Source: Saprospira grandis DSM 2844 (lineage in GTDB: Bacteria > Bacteroidota > Bacteroidia > Chitinophagales > Saprospiraceae). From it: 64,000 bases of DNA. The stretch is taken from assembly GCF_000275825.1 (NCBI RefSeq), contig NZ_JH719942.1:627600-691599 (forward strand). Direction: 5' to 3'. Every line of letters begins with the position of its first letter. The stretch's first letter is position 1. The notes beneath the pieces were generated by a model. The model was not told the origin of the DNA and made no database searches. It worked only from the letters and a program-made list of their open reading frames with translations. The translations under genes were made by a program, and so were the position numbers. Below are positions 1 through 8,579 of the stretch, in pieces.

Positions 1-62
1 TCGCCAAAAAGCTTCTTAAATCCAAAATCGGTCAGTGGATTGATATAGCGATCCTTGATCAT
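1..62 (-). CDS. PD-(D/E)XK nuclease / Rpn-type transposase-like protein, 5' end only
   Basis: The minus strand from an ATG at 62 reads MIKDRYINPLTDFGFKKLFG and runs off the window edge. Seen: the start codon follows an A-rich leader, and the N-terminus carries the PLTDFGFKKLFG signature. Known: this opening is typical of the large Bacteroidota family of PD-(D/E)XK nuclease family putative transposases (Rpn/PDDEXK_2), often present in many copies and linked to recombination-promoting nuclease activity. Inference: a full-length gene continues outside the window; only 20 codons are visible, so integrity cannot be judged. Confidence 0.7.
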   Translation of the reverse strand, partial: MIKDRYINPLTDFGFKKLFG

Positions 63-236
63 CTTTTTTTCTTCTTTTCCCAAAATTAAGACATTTAAAT
101 GAGGTGATAAAAAAATGCAGCGCTAAAAACTGCGTATACCCCTAACTATACGAACTAAAAACCAAAAAATCAACACTTAAATGTACTTAATTTTAAATTT
201 GGGCCAAATTTGCGGTTTTGGGGGCGCAAAGCGCCC

Positions 237-349
237 GGCCTAGCGATGTGAAAGGGGGCGGCGAAGCCGCAGACCAAGGCCGTCAGGCCGCAGGGCCGAG
301 CAGGCCTGCGAGCCCTGAAGCGTAGCGCCTGCCGAAGGCAGGAGGCCCC
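237..349 (-). repeat. E1, GC-rich structured intergenic element, type A
   Basis: Read on the minus strand it starts GGGGCCT and ends AGGCC, so the closing stem pairs. P3 is AGGG/CCCT, P4 is GGCC-tgac-GGCC, and P5 is a GCGGC/GCCGC hairpin. An outer GGGCGC/GCGCCC hairpin lies at 222-236. Its left end faces the start of the 613 gene, 260 bp away. The stretch 63-236 otherwise shows only short AT-rich inverted repeats. Confidence 0.9.
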
Positions 350-612
350 AAAAGAAAAGTCCTTTAATTTTGTTAAAAAAATGTTACTTTTTAATTTTAA
401 CATACTAAAGTTTTGGAGTTTATTGCTGAGCTATTTTTCGCCTAAAGATTTAGTTAAAAGCTAGGAACAAAGGCGCTTGCGTTAAAAATGGTACTTTTGG
501 TGCTTTTAAAGTTTTAGTTCCCGAGGCTATAAAAAAAGTTGGCTTGGCACGAAAGTAGACTGAGAGCAATCCAAATAAAACCGACATACATACATAACTT
601 AAACCTTAATTT

Positions 613-3600
613 ATGCGATCATTTATTTATTCAGTATTAGTGCTTCTGCTCTCTTTGGGGAGTTTGGGGCAGCTACAGGCTCAGGAGAGCGATGGCTATG
701 GCGGTCATTGGTTTTTGGGTGGTGGTGGAGGTGTTGCTTGGCAGCAGAGCGATGCTTGCACGCAATTGGGGGGTGGTTGGACCATCTACCTAGGCAAGAA
801 CATTTATTACAGTCCGAGCAGGCCCTTATCTTTAGATTTGCGGATGCGTTATATGGGGACTGTGACCTATGGGCAGGACGATCAGTTGACGGACATCAGC
901 AACAACAACTTGTTGAATGGGCAGTCTACCTCTTTGTTTGACCCAGATTATTCGGTGAGTAATGGGGGCAGCAACTTTGTATACCACAACCACCGCACGG
1001 CTTTTAATGATTTATCATTGGAGGCGAGAATCAACTTTGAGAACCTACGTCGCAATCACAACATCTGGTTATCGCTTTATGGTGGAATTGGGCTGGGTTG
1101 GTATCGGGTAGCTTATGATCAGTTGGACCAGCGTGTTTTTTTGGATGATGAGTACATCAACCTTTATAATAGTGTAGCGGGTGATTCTAGCTTGAGTTCT
1201 TCTGAGATTGTGGACCAGCTTGTGGGGGGTCGTGATGGCGACTATGAGACCTTTACCGATGGATTTGGCGATTATGACGTCATTTTCACCCCTTCTGTAG
1301 GTTTTGAGTTGGGCTATTGGGTAACGCCACGTTTTGCGATTGGTTTTGGGCACCGAGTGAACTGGACCTTAACGGACAACTTTGACGGAGTTGTTCGGGC
1401 TGGCAACAATGAGATTCATCATTTTTCCAACTTCTTTATTCATGGTCGTTTGACGGACCATCATGAGGAGGAAGTGAAGCCTTTGCCAGATCCTCAGGCA
1501 GCGCCTCCGCAGGTCAGTTTTACGAATCCTTCGGGCAGTTCGGCCACGACCAACAACAGCAGTTATACGGTACGGGCGACAGTTCGGAACGTACGTTCGG
1601 CCAGTGACATTCGCTTTATTCAGAATGGGCAGGTGATTAACAACTTTAGTTATAGCAATGGGACTTTTCAAGTAACGATTCGATTGCAGCAGGGAGCCAA
1701 CAACATCAACATTCGGGCAAACAACCCCTCTGGAACCGACCAAGATGTGGCCACCATTAACTACGAGCCTATTATTCGTCAGGATCCTCCCCCCAGCGTA
1801 GTCATTACGACTCCTTCGGCCAATCCTTATACCACAAGCAGCAGTTCTGCTAGCGTAAGAGCGACCATTCGCCATGTAAACAGCAGCAACAATGTAAGTT
1901 GTACGCTAAACGGTCAATCGGTCAATAACTTTAGCTTTAGTGGGACAAGTTTTAGCTTGAGCAATATTTCTTTGCAAAATGGCAGCAACACGGTAGTGGT
2001 ATCGGCTAGTAACAATGCGGGTCAGGCCTCTGACCAGACCGTCATTATTTACAAGCAGCCTGTAAACAACAATACGAATACCCCCTATCCCCCTACCGTA
2101 AACATTACGAGTCCTTCTTCTAATCCCTATAACAGCTCGAGCAGCAGTGCGAGCGTTCGTGCGACTATTCGCAATGTTCGGAGCAGCAGCAACATCAGCT
2201 TTACGGTAAATGGTCAGGTGATTCGCAACTTTAGTTTTAGTGGAACTAGCTTTGTGGCGAGCAACATCAATTTGCAGCAAGGAAGCAATAATATTGTGAT
2301 TACGGCTAGTAATAGTGATGGAAATGGTTCTGATCAGACGACTATCATCTACCAGCCAGTGCGCAATGCTACGCCTCCCACGGTAAACATCACGACACCT
2401 TCTGCCAATCCATACAACAGCAGTAATAATAATGCAACCATTCGTGCGAGCATTCGCAATGTGCGTACTAGCCGCGACATCAGCTTTACCGTAAACGGCC
2501 AGGCCTCTAGTAGCTTTAGCTTTAGCGGAACTAGCTTTGTGGCCACGGGCATCAACCTACAGCAGGGCAATAACTTTATTGTTATTTCGGCCAGCAACCA
2601 AGATGGCAATGCTTCGGATCAAACGACGATTATTTATCAGCCGCAGCGCAACCCCATGCCTCCTACGGTAAACATCACTAGCCCTTCAGCAGATCCTTAT
2701 ACGGCTTCTACTAATCGGGCGACTGTTCGAGCGACGATTCGGAATGTGAACAATAGGAATGATCTGCAAATGCAGGTGAATGGGCAAACGATTCGCAACT
2801 TTAGCTTTGCGGGGACCAACTTTGTGGCTACAAATGTGAATCTTCAGCAAGGTAATAATGTAGTGGTTATCTCGGCCAGCAACCCAGATGGTACAGCTTC
2901 GGACCAAACGAGCATTATCTACAAGCCGCAGCGCAACCCCACGCCTCCTACGGTAAACATCACTAGCCCTTCAGCAGATCCCTATACCTCTAACGCTAGT
3001 CAGGCAAGCATCCGCGCAACAATTCGCAATGTGAATAATAGCAGTGATGTACAAATGCAGGTGAATGGGCAAACGATTCGCAGATTTAGCCTCAGCGGCA
3101 GCAGCTTTAGCGCCAATAATGTTTCTCTACAACAGGGTAATAATGTGGTGGTGATTTCTGCTAGCAACCCAGATGGTACAGCTTCGGACCAAACGACCAT
3201 TATCTACAAGCCGCAGCGAGTTCCTACTCCCCCTACGGTAGATATTACTACGCCCTCGGCCAATCCTTATAACACGCCGAGCAATACAACGACAATTAGA
3301 GCCAGTATTCAGCATGTAGATAACAACCGTGCAGTTAGCTTTAAGGTAAACGGGCAAACCGTTCGCAACTTTAGCTTTAGCGGAACTAGCTTTGTGGCTA
3401 ATAATGTCCGCCTACAACAGGGTAATAATACCATTGTCGTTTCGGCCAATAACCCAGATGGCAATGCTTCGGACCAAACGACGATTATTTACAAGCCGCA
3501 GCGAGTTCCCACGCCCCCTACGGTAAATATTACGACGCCTTCAGCTGATCCTTATACAAGTACAAGCAACAGCACAACGGTAAAAGCTAGCATTCAGCAT

Positions 3601-5478
3601 GTAGCCAGTAGCAGTAATGTTCGCTTTACGGTAAACGGACAAACCGTTCGCAACTTTAGCTTTAGCGGAACTAGCTTTGTCGCTAATAATGTCCGCCTAC
3701 AACAGGGTAATAATACCATTGTCGTTTCGGCCAATAACCAAGATGGCAATGCTTCGGACCAAACTGTAGTGATCTTTAAACCACAGCGTATTCCCACTCC
3801 ACCCACAGTGAAGATTACTACGCCTTCGGCAGATCCTTACAACAGCCCGAATACCAATACGCGTATCGTTGCTACAACTAGCAATATTAGCCGCAAATCA
3901 GAAATTAGCTTTAGCCTGAATAATCAGAATGTTTCTAATTTCAGCTTTGCCAATAATAGAATTACCGCTTCGGTAAATCTTAAGCAAGGAAGCAATCAAA
4001 TTAGCATCAAGGTGCGCAACCAAGATGGCAGCGCTACTGATCAAACAGTGATTACCTACAAGCCAGCACCTGCACCTACAGTGAGAATTACCTCTCCTTC
4101 TGCCGATCCACATACTGTGGCCCAAAACCAAGTCGATATTAAAGCCGATGTCTTTAATGTCAATTCTGCCAATGATATCCGCTTTACGGTTAATGGCCAA
4201 ACCAACCGCAACTTCCGCTTTAGCAACAATAAGTTTACGGCCCCCAATATTCGATTGAATACAGGCAATAATACCTTTGTTGTTAGTGCAACGAATGCGC
4301 AAGGCAATGCCTCTGACCAAACCGTGGTGATCTATCAAGCCGCTCCACAACCCCCAACTGTAGATATTACTACGCCCTCTAGCAACCCTTATATGGCCGC
4401 TAGCAATAGCACGACAATTCGGGCCACCATCCGAAATGTAAGCAGCAGTAGTAATGTTAGCTTCTTGGTGAATGGTAGAGCCATGAGTAACTTTAGCTTT
4501 AGTGGAACGAGCTTTAGCGCAACCAACATCCCCCTACGCCAAGGCAATAACAGCATTAGCATTTCAGGGCAAAATAGCGCAGGTACCGCTAGCGATGCCG
4601 TTACCGTGATCTATAAACCCGCTCCCACTCCAGATGTACGCAACCTCAATGTGAGCATTAGCCCCAACCTCAATAAGTGCTTCGCCGCTATTTCAGCCGA
4701 GGTCCTTAATGTGAGCAGCAAAAATGAAGTGAGCTTCCAAGTTAATGGCCGTAGAGTTTCTGACTTTACCCTAAGCGGTAGCCGCTTCAACGCCCGCCTA
4801 GATGTAAGCAATCTCGGCTCTGGCGCAATCACATTTACTGTTTCGGCACAAACTGCCGGCGGTAGCGACTCCGAAAATAAACGCGCTAGCCTAGCCGATT
4901 GCTCTAGCAATGTTTCTGGCGGAAACTCCAGTACCATCGGCGGAAATAACAATACCAAGGATCCTCGAAATTCAGGAGGAAATAATGGCGCCAATAGCCG
5001 CCCAAAACCTTCTGTTACCTTTACTAGCCCTCGTCTTGGAACGAGCTCGGTCCGTACCGTCAATGTTCGTGCAACCATCACGAATGTAGATAACCGTAGC
5101 CAAGTCCGCTTTAAGCTCAATGGCCAGAATATGTCGAACTTCCAACTCTCAGGCATCAATTTCCAAGCTAATAATATGGGCTTGCGCCCAGGGAGCAACC
5201 TGCTCGAAATTACCGCCACAAACAATAACGGAAGTACCACACAAACCTTTGCCATTACTTATAATACCGGAGGAGGAACGAGCAATACTGCCGACCGCAA
5301 AGCTGATAACAATAACCAAAATAGCGCTACCAATAGTGAATCTACGGTGAACGATAAAAAGCAAAGCAATAAGCAGACAAAAACCTCGACTAAGGACCAA
5401 AAACGTCGTGGAAGTACAACGAAAACAGAGGAAGAAAAGAAAGAAGAAGCCAAAACGCAAAAACGTCGAGGTAACTAA
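613..5478 (+). CDS. Giant secreted surface protein with 13 Ig-like repeats
   Basis: 1621 aa. Seen: Sec signal peptide (about residues 1-24, ending LQAQ); an N-terminal region (25-295) rich in aromatic beta-strand patterns resembling an outer-membrane barrel; 13 repeats of about 93 aa (298-1530), most opening PPTVxITxPSAxPY and closing SDQTxIIYKPQR; then a Lys/Arg/Glu-rich tail ending KRRGN. The repeat pattern matches bacterial Ig-like beta-sandwich domains that bracket a VNGQ hairpin. Inference: the barrel anchors a long stalk on the cell surface for adhesion or prey and particle contact. Repeats 7 and 8 share long near-identical DNA, a sign of recent duplication or gene conversion. No T9SS tail is seen; the basic tail is unusual. 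The gene stands alone with its own terminator. The function is not recognised beyond fold. Confidence 0.85.
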   Translation: MRSFIYSVLVLLLSLGSLGQLQAQESDGYGGHWFLGGGGGVAWQQSDACTQLGGGWTIYLGKNIYYSPSRPLSLDLRMRYMGTVTYGQDDQLTDISNNNLLNGQSTSLFDPDYSVSNGGSNFVYHNHRTAFNDLSLEARINFENLRRNHNIWLSLYGGIGLGWYRVAYDQLDQRVFLDDEYINLYNSVAGDSSLSSSEIVDQLVGGRDGDYETFTDGFGDYDVIFTPSVGFELGYWVTPRFAIGFGHRVNWTLTDNFDGVVRAGNNEIHHFSNFFIHGRLTDHHEEEVKPLPDPQAAPPQVSFTNPSGSSATTNNSSYTVRATVRNVRSASDIRFIQNGQVINNFSYSNGTFQVTIRLQQGANNINIRANNPSGTDQDVATINYEPIIRQDPPPSVVITTPSANPYTTSSSSASVRATIRHVNSSNNVSCTLNGQSVNNFSFSGTSFSLSNISLQNGSNTVVVSASNNAGQASDQTVIIYKQPVNNNTNTPYPPTVNITSPSSNPYNSSSSSASVRATIRNVRSSSNISFTVNGQVIRNFSFSGTSFVASNINLQQGSNNIVITASNSDGNGSDQTTIIYQPVRNATPPTVNITTPSANPYNSSNNNATIRASIRNVRTSRDISFTVNGQASSSFSFSGTSFVATGINLQQGNNFIVISASNQDGNASDQTTIIYQPQRNPMPPTVNITSPSADPYTASTNRATVRATIRNVNNRNDLQMQVNGQTIRNFSFAGTNFVATNVNLQQGNNVVVISASNPDGTASDQTSIIYKPQRNPTPPTVNITSPSADPYTSNASQASIRATIRNVNNSSDVQMQVNGQTIRRFSLSGSSFSANNVSLQQGNNVVVISASNPDGTASDQTTIIYKPQRVPTPPTVDITTPSANPYNTPSNTTTIRASIQHVDNNRAVSFKVNGQTVRNFSFSGTSFVANNVRLQQGNNTIVVSANNPDGNASDQTTIIYKPQRVPTPPTVNITTPSADPYTSTSNSTTVKASIQHVASSSNVRFTVNGQTVRNFSFSGTSFVANNVRLQQGNNTIVVSANNQDGNASDQTVVIFKPQRIPTPPTVKITTPSADPYNSPNTNTRIVATTSNISRKSEISFSLNNQNVSNFSFANNRITASVNLKQGSNQISIKVRNQDGSATDQTVITYKPAPAPTVRITSPSADPHTVAQNQVDIKADVFNVNSANDIRFTVNGQTNRNFRFSNNKFTAPNIRLNTGNNTFVVSATNAQGNASDQTVVIYQAAPQPPTVDITTPSSNPYMAASNSTTIRATIRNVSSSSNVSFLVNGRAMSNFSFSGTSFSATNIPLRQGNNSISISGQNSAGTASDAVTVIYKPAPTPDVRNLNVSISPNLNKCFAAISAEVLNVSSKNEVSFQVNGRRVSDFTLSGSRFNARLDVSNLGSGAITFTVSAQTAGGSDSENKRASLADCSSNVSGGNSSTIGGNNNTKDPRNSGGNNGANSRPKPSVTFTSPRLGTSSVRTVNVRATITNVDNRSQVRFKLNGQNMSNFQLSGINFQANNMGLRPGSNLLEITATNNNGSTTQTFAITYNTGGGTSNTADRKADNNNQNSATNSESTVNDKKQSNKQTKTSTKDQKRRGSTTKTEEEKKEEAKTQKRRGN

Positions 5479-5503
5479 ATTTACACTCTTTCTCTAAAAT
5501 TTT

Positions 5504-5538
5504 GGGAGCATTGGATTTTTTCCGATGCTCCCTTTTTT
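5504..5538 (+). terminator. Rho-independent terminator of the Ig-repeat gene
   Basis: GGGAGCAT-tGG pairs with CCg-ATGCTCCC (about 11 bp, one wobble) and is followed by TTTTTT. It lies 26 bp past the stop at 5478, and its T-rich tail runs straight into the left end of E2. Confidence 0.9.
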
Positions 5539-5552
5539 ATTTTCTTTTTTTT

Positions 5553-5669
5553 GGGGCTGCCCCGCCCTGCGGGCGGGTCGGGCTGTGTCACAGCTCGCTG
5601 TTCGCTCGGCCCTGCGCCGCCTTTGGCGGCTGGGTCTGGCCTGCGGCCACTGCTATCCATCCCTCAGCC
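5553..5669 (+). repeat. E2, structured intergenic element, type B
   Basis: Closing stem GGCTG/CAGCC. P2 is CCCGCCC-tgc-GGGCGGG, P3 is CAG/CTG, P4 is GCCGCC-ttt-GGCGGC and P5 is GGCC-tgc-GGCC. The type B signatures CGGGCTGTGTC and ATCCATCCCT are present. An outer GGGCCC/GGGCCC hairpin follows. The left end abuts the terminator T-tract. Confidence 0.93.
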
Positions 5670-5725
5670 ATGGGCCCTGCGGGCCCTAGCGGCTGCGCCG
5701 CCAAGCCAAACGCTTGCCTTAGAGC

Positions 5726-5791
5726 AAAAAAAAAGACCCGCCCACAAAAATGCGAGCAGGTACTAACCCCTAAAAATGTATGAAGAACAAG
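5726..5791 (-). ncRNA. Candidate small RNA, tandem copy 1
   Basis: On the minus strand a short transcript would begin near 5790, form a 5' GAAC/GTTC hairpin, pass through a linear TTAGGGGTTAG segment and end in an 11-bp hairpin (ACCTGCTCGCA pairing UGUGGGCGGGU) followed by nine Ts. A nearly identical unit lies at 5889-5955. In this copy the stem has a U.G where copy 2 has U-A, so pairing is kept. A promoter with the expected spacing lies just upstream. Known: this is the layout of a Bacteroidota intergenic sRNA. Inference: function unknown. Confidence 0.6.
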
Positions 5792-5796
5792 TAGTT

Positions 5797-5827
5797 CAAA
5801 TAGAATGGATTTTACTAAAAACCCAAA
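5797..5827 (-). promoter_or_regulatory. Promoter of small RNA copy 1
   Basis: Minus strand TTTG (5824-5827), 19-nt spacer, then TCTATTTG (5797-5804). This fits the Bacteroidota -33 TTTG / -7 TAnnTTTG consensus except for one base. The predicted start is about 6 nt further on. Confidence 0.55.
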
Positions 5828-5888
5828 AAACACTTTTCAAAAAATCCCCCTCATAAATGACAGAATGTAGGATTTTTACACCCTACAT

Positions 5889-5955
5889 AAAAAAAAGACC
5901 TGCCCACAAAAATGCGAGCAGGTACTAACCCCTAAAAAATGTATGAAGAACAAGT
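5889..5955 (-). ncRNA. Candidate small RNA, tandem copy 2
   Basis: Direct repeat of the unit at 5726-5791, about 160 bp away. It has the same 5' GAAC/GTTC hairpin, linear segment and terminator hairpin (here ACCTGC/GCAGGT, fully paired) with an eight-T tail. A perfect -7 box TATATTTG lies at 5960-5967 on the minus strand; no TTTG is visible at -33, where the DNA is simply AT-rich. The two copies lie downstream of the nitrilase gene on the same strand and could also serve as its terminators. Confidence 0.6.
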
Positions 5956-6048
5956 AGTTCAAATATACTATATAATAATTTATTATAGTGTATAATTTAA
6001 GTTTTTGCTCCCTCTAAGCCTCTAAATAGAATAATTCTATACAAAAGT

Positions 6049-6810
6049 CTATTTTGTTCTATCCTTCAAAAAAGGGAGCCGTTTCCGTATAGCTAATAAT
6101 TCATCTATAGAAATCTCTATGTTTTTTATTTGCTCTTTACCTTTAAGCTGAAATAATATTTCGCCATCGGCGGCAATGAGGCTGCTATATCCAGAATAAT
6201 ACAAATCTGTGCCATCGGTCCCTAGCCGATTTACAGCAGCAACATAAGCTTGGTTTTCTATTGCTCGGGCCTGAAGCAGCGCCCGCCAATGTGCGCTGCG
6301 TTTATCGGGCCAATTGGCCACATAAATGGCCAAATCGTAGTTATCCTCTTGGCGGTTTCGGTTCCAGACCGGAAAGCGAAGATCATAGCAAACAAAAGGG
6401 CAAATCCGCCAGCCTTTATAGGCAATGATAATTTTTTCTTGGCCGGCCTCATAGTGTAGATCTTCTTGGGCCATCGTAAATAGATGTCTCTTATCGTAGC
6501 AAAGATAATCGCCTGAAGGAGGCATCCAAACAAAACGATTATAGTACTTTCCGTTTTCTTCAATAATGAGACTGCCCGCCAAAACCGTCTCCAATGCTTG
6601 GGCTTTTTGCTGCATCCATTGCATAGCGGGCCCCATCATGGGCTCGGCCAGCTTTTGGGGCTGCATACTAAAGCCCGTTGTAAACATTTCGGGCAAGATG
6701 ATTAAATCGCTTTCTTTGGGGGCCAAAGGCGCCAAAAGTTGGTCAAAATGGGCCAAATTGGCCAAGGCATCTTCCCAATGCAAATTTGCTTGGACTAAGG
6801 TGATATTCAT
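6049..6810 (-). CDS. Carbon-nitrogen hydrolase, omega-amidase (YafV-like)
   Basis: 253 aa, usual length for single-domain nitrilase-superfamily enzymes. The Glu-Lys-Cys catalytic triad is visible: E41 in LPEMF, K107 in YDKRHLF and C141 in VCYDLRFPVW. The LPEMFTTGFSM and CYDLRFP signatures match the omega-amidase/YafV branch, which hydrolyses alpha-ketoglutaramate and alpha-ketosuccinamate and repairs deaminated side products. No signal peptide, so cytosolic. It is a single-gene unit on the minus strand between the right ends of elements E2 and E3, with two candidate sRNAs downstream. The exact substrate within the family is inferred. Confidence 0.88.
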   Translation of the reverse strand: MNITLVQANLHWEDALANLAHFDQLLAPLAPKESDLIILPEMFTTGFSMQPQKLAEPMMGPAMQWMQQKAQALETVLAGSLIIEENGKYYNRFVWMPPSGDYLCYDKRHLFTMAQEDLHYEAGQEKIIIAYKGWRICPFVCYDLRFPVWNRNRQEDNYDLAIYVANWPDKRSAHWRALLQARAIENQAYVAAVNRLGTDGTDLYYSGYSSLIAADGEILFQLKGKEQIKNIEISIDELLAIRKRLPFLKDRTK

Positions 6811-6873
6811 AAGCTGATGTTTTATGCAAGATAATTTGGCCCTCTGCGGCGGACAGGCGGCGAAGCCGCCGCA

Positions 6874-7007
6874 GGCCTAGCGATGTGCAGCAGTGGCCCA
6901 AAGGGCCAGACCGAACAAAACGAGCCTTAGCGAAGTTTTGTGAAGGGCCGAGCAGACCTGCGAGCTGCAGAACGTAGCGCCGACGAGCGAAGCGAGGCGG
7001 AGGCCCC
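6874..7007 (-). repeat. E3, structured intergenic element, type A
   Basis: Closing stem GGCCT/AGGCC. P3 is extended (TGCAG/CTGCA). P4 is a long AT-rich hairpin (ACAAAAC/GTTTTGT) instead of the usual GC stem. P5 is GGCCC-ttt-GGGCC, with an outer GGCGG/CCGCC hairpin. The left end lies only 7 bp from the stop codon of the 7015 gene. Confidence 0.92.
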
Positions 7008-7014
7008 AAAGTCA

Positions 7015-7416
7015 TTAGAAAGTAGCCAACTGCCGCTTGTACATTTTCCAAACCACCCAAAAGTAATACAAAAGAGGAAGGGCCAGCCCCAAGGCAAAAT
7101 AGCCCCAAAAAGCAGGCGTTTCTACAGCGATATACTGCCCCAAAACCCACTGAAAGCTGTAGCTGGCATAGGCCAAGAGGCCCAAGAGTAGGAGGGCCGA
7201 AATGCTCATCATTAGGCCCCTAGAGAAGCGCCATAGTTGTAGTCCTCTGGCCTCGTTTTTTGTGGCCACCTTATCGCTAAACTGTAGTAATTTTTGGCGG
7301 ATATACAAGAGGAGGGGGAGCGGAAAAATGGGCAAAAGGAAGCCCGCCAAGGCAAAAATGCCGCCTAGGTAAATCAAGCCCAAGAAAAAGGCTTTGAGCG
7401 CCAAAAGGAAATCCAT
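7015..7416 (-). CDS. Small integral membrane protein, unknown
   Basis: 133 aa from the ATG at 7416; an upstream in-frame ATG at 7467 would add 17 residues but leaves only 29 bp to the divergent neighbour, so the inner start is preferred. Seen: an N-terminal pair of hydrophobic segments (about residues 2-40), a basic loop (RQKLLQFSDKVATKNEARG), then two or three further membrane spans ending KMYKRQLATF. No family is recognised. It is divergently arranged with the DUF3810 gene at 7497. The stop sits directly at the left end of E3, with no separate terminator. Confidence 0.65.
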   Translation of the reverse strand: MDFLLALKAFFLGLIYLGGIFALAGFLLPIFPLPLLLYIRQKLLQFSDKVATKNEARGLQLWRFSRGLMMSISALLLLGLLAYASYSFQWVLGQYIAVETPAFWGYFALGLALPLLYYFWVVWKMYKRQLATF

Positions 7417-7496
7417 AACTTGAGTATTATTGCTAAAGGGCGCCAGACAGCCCCAAAATGAGTTCATTTTAATTAGTTGTCCAAAATATAGAAAAT

Positions 7497-8579
7497 ATGC
7501 GGTTTTTCCTGAAAAACTATTTCTCTTTCCTGCTTGGTCTCTTGGCCCTTTTGCTAAGAATTTTTTGGGGATTTTTTCCGGCTCATTGCGAGACCTACTA
7601 CGCTAGAGGCCTTTTTTTATGGATCCGCCAAGGGCTAGACCTCCTTTTTTCGCCCCTACCATTTGCGGCTTTCTATTTATTTTGGGCCAGTTTTTTTATT
7701 TGGGCGGCCTATCGGATTTGGGCTAGTTTTCGGGCCAGGCCTTTTGGGGGTTGGCGAGCATTTTTAGGCTTGCAAGTTCGGGCCACGGCTAATTTTACAG
7801 GCCTAATTGTCAGTCTTTTTTTGGGCCTTTGGGGCTACAATTATGCAAGGATTCCCTTAGAAGAACAGCTTAGCTTGGCCGTTCGTCCGCTCAGCCAAGA
7901 AGAAATGCGGGCCGAAGGGGCTCGGATACTAGAAGCGGTGGCCCAAGCCCGGGCTGAAATTGGTCCATTAGATAGTTTTGCTTTAGATAGTGCCATTTTG
8001 CCCAAAGATCTAGTGGCACATCTGCGTACTTGTTTGGAGGCTGAGCTGGCCAAACTGGGCTATCCGCATCGGGCAAATTTTAGGTTGCGGGCCTTGCAGC
8101 CCAAGGGCTTGGGCTATGGCTTTAATGCCTCGGGGTTTTATTGGCCCTTTACGGGAGAAGCGCATATAGAGTCGGCTTTGCACCCTTTGCAACAGCCCTT
8201 TACGATTGCGCATGAACTGGCCCATGGCTATGGCTTTGGCGATGAGGCCAGTTGTAATTTTTTGGCCTATTTGGCTTGTCAGGCCTCGCCCAATGCCTTT
8301 ATCCGTTATACGGGCCAACTGGCCTATTGGCGCTACATTTTCTCGGAGTTAAAATATAGTGACTATGGCTATTATCGCTATCTGCGAGCGCAAATTGATC
8401 GAGGAGTGCATCAAGATTTGGCCGCTATTTATGCTCAGATGGGGCCCTACTTTGAGTTTGTTCCGGGCCTACATGGCATTGCCTACGAAACCTACCTGCA
8501 AATGCAAGGCGTAGAAGAGGGTTTGGCCTCCTATGACCGCATGGTTTTATTGGTCTATGCCTGGGAAAAGCAACACTAA
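7497..8579 (+). CDS. DUF3810 membrane protein with HExxH zinc-peptidase motif
   Basis: 360 aa. N-terminal hydrophobic spans (about residues 5-110) are followed by a soluble domain with HELAHGYGFGDEASCNFLAY (near residue 240). This HExxH followed by a downstream E is the gluzincin-type zinc site that defines DUF3810, a Bacteroidota membrane family. Inference: a membrane-anchored metallopeptidase; the substrate is unknown. The start is the first ATG, 80 bp from the divergent 7416 start. Its stop overlaps by 4 bp the stop of the convergent LRR gene. Confidence 0.8.
   Translation: MRFFLKNYFSFLLGLLALLLRIFWGFFPAHCETYYARGLFLWIRQGLDLLFSPLPFAAFYLFWASFFIWAAYRIWASFRARPFGGWRAFLGLQVRATANFTGLIVSLFLGLWGYNYARIPLEEQLSLAVRPLSQEEMRAEGARILEAVAQARAEIGPLDSFALDSAILPKDLVAHLRTCLEAELAKLGYPHRANFRLRALQPKGLGYGFNASGFYWPFTGEAHIESALHPLQQPFTIAHELAHGYGFGDEASCNFLAYLACQASPNAFIRYTGQLAYWRYIFSELKYSDYGYYRYLRAQIDRGVHQDLAAIYAQMGPYFEFVPGLHGIAYETYLQMQGVEEGLASYDRMVLLVYAWEKQH

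Noticed and set aside
1800-4600. Regular repeats in the Ig-like gene seen as a possible CRISPR array
   Set aside because: Repeats are in frame with a coding region, about 280 bp long, with no unique spacers.
5502-5833. ORFs across E2 on both strands (and similar ORFs across other elements)
   Set aside because: They arise from GC-rich repeats lacking stop codons; their translations are low-complexity Ala/Gly/Pro/Arg and change with each copy.
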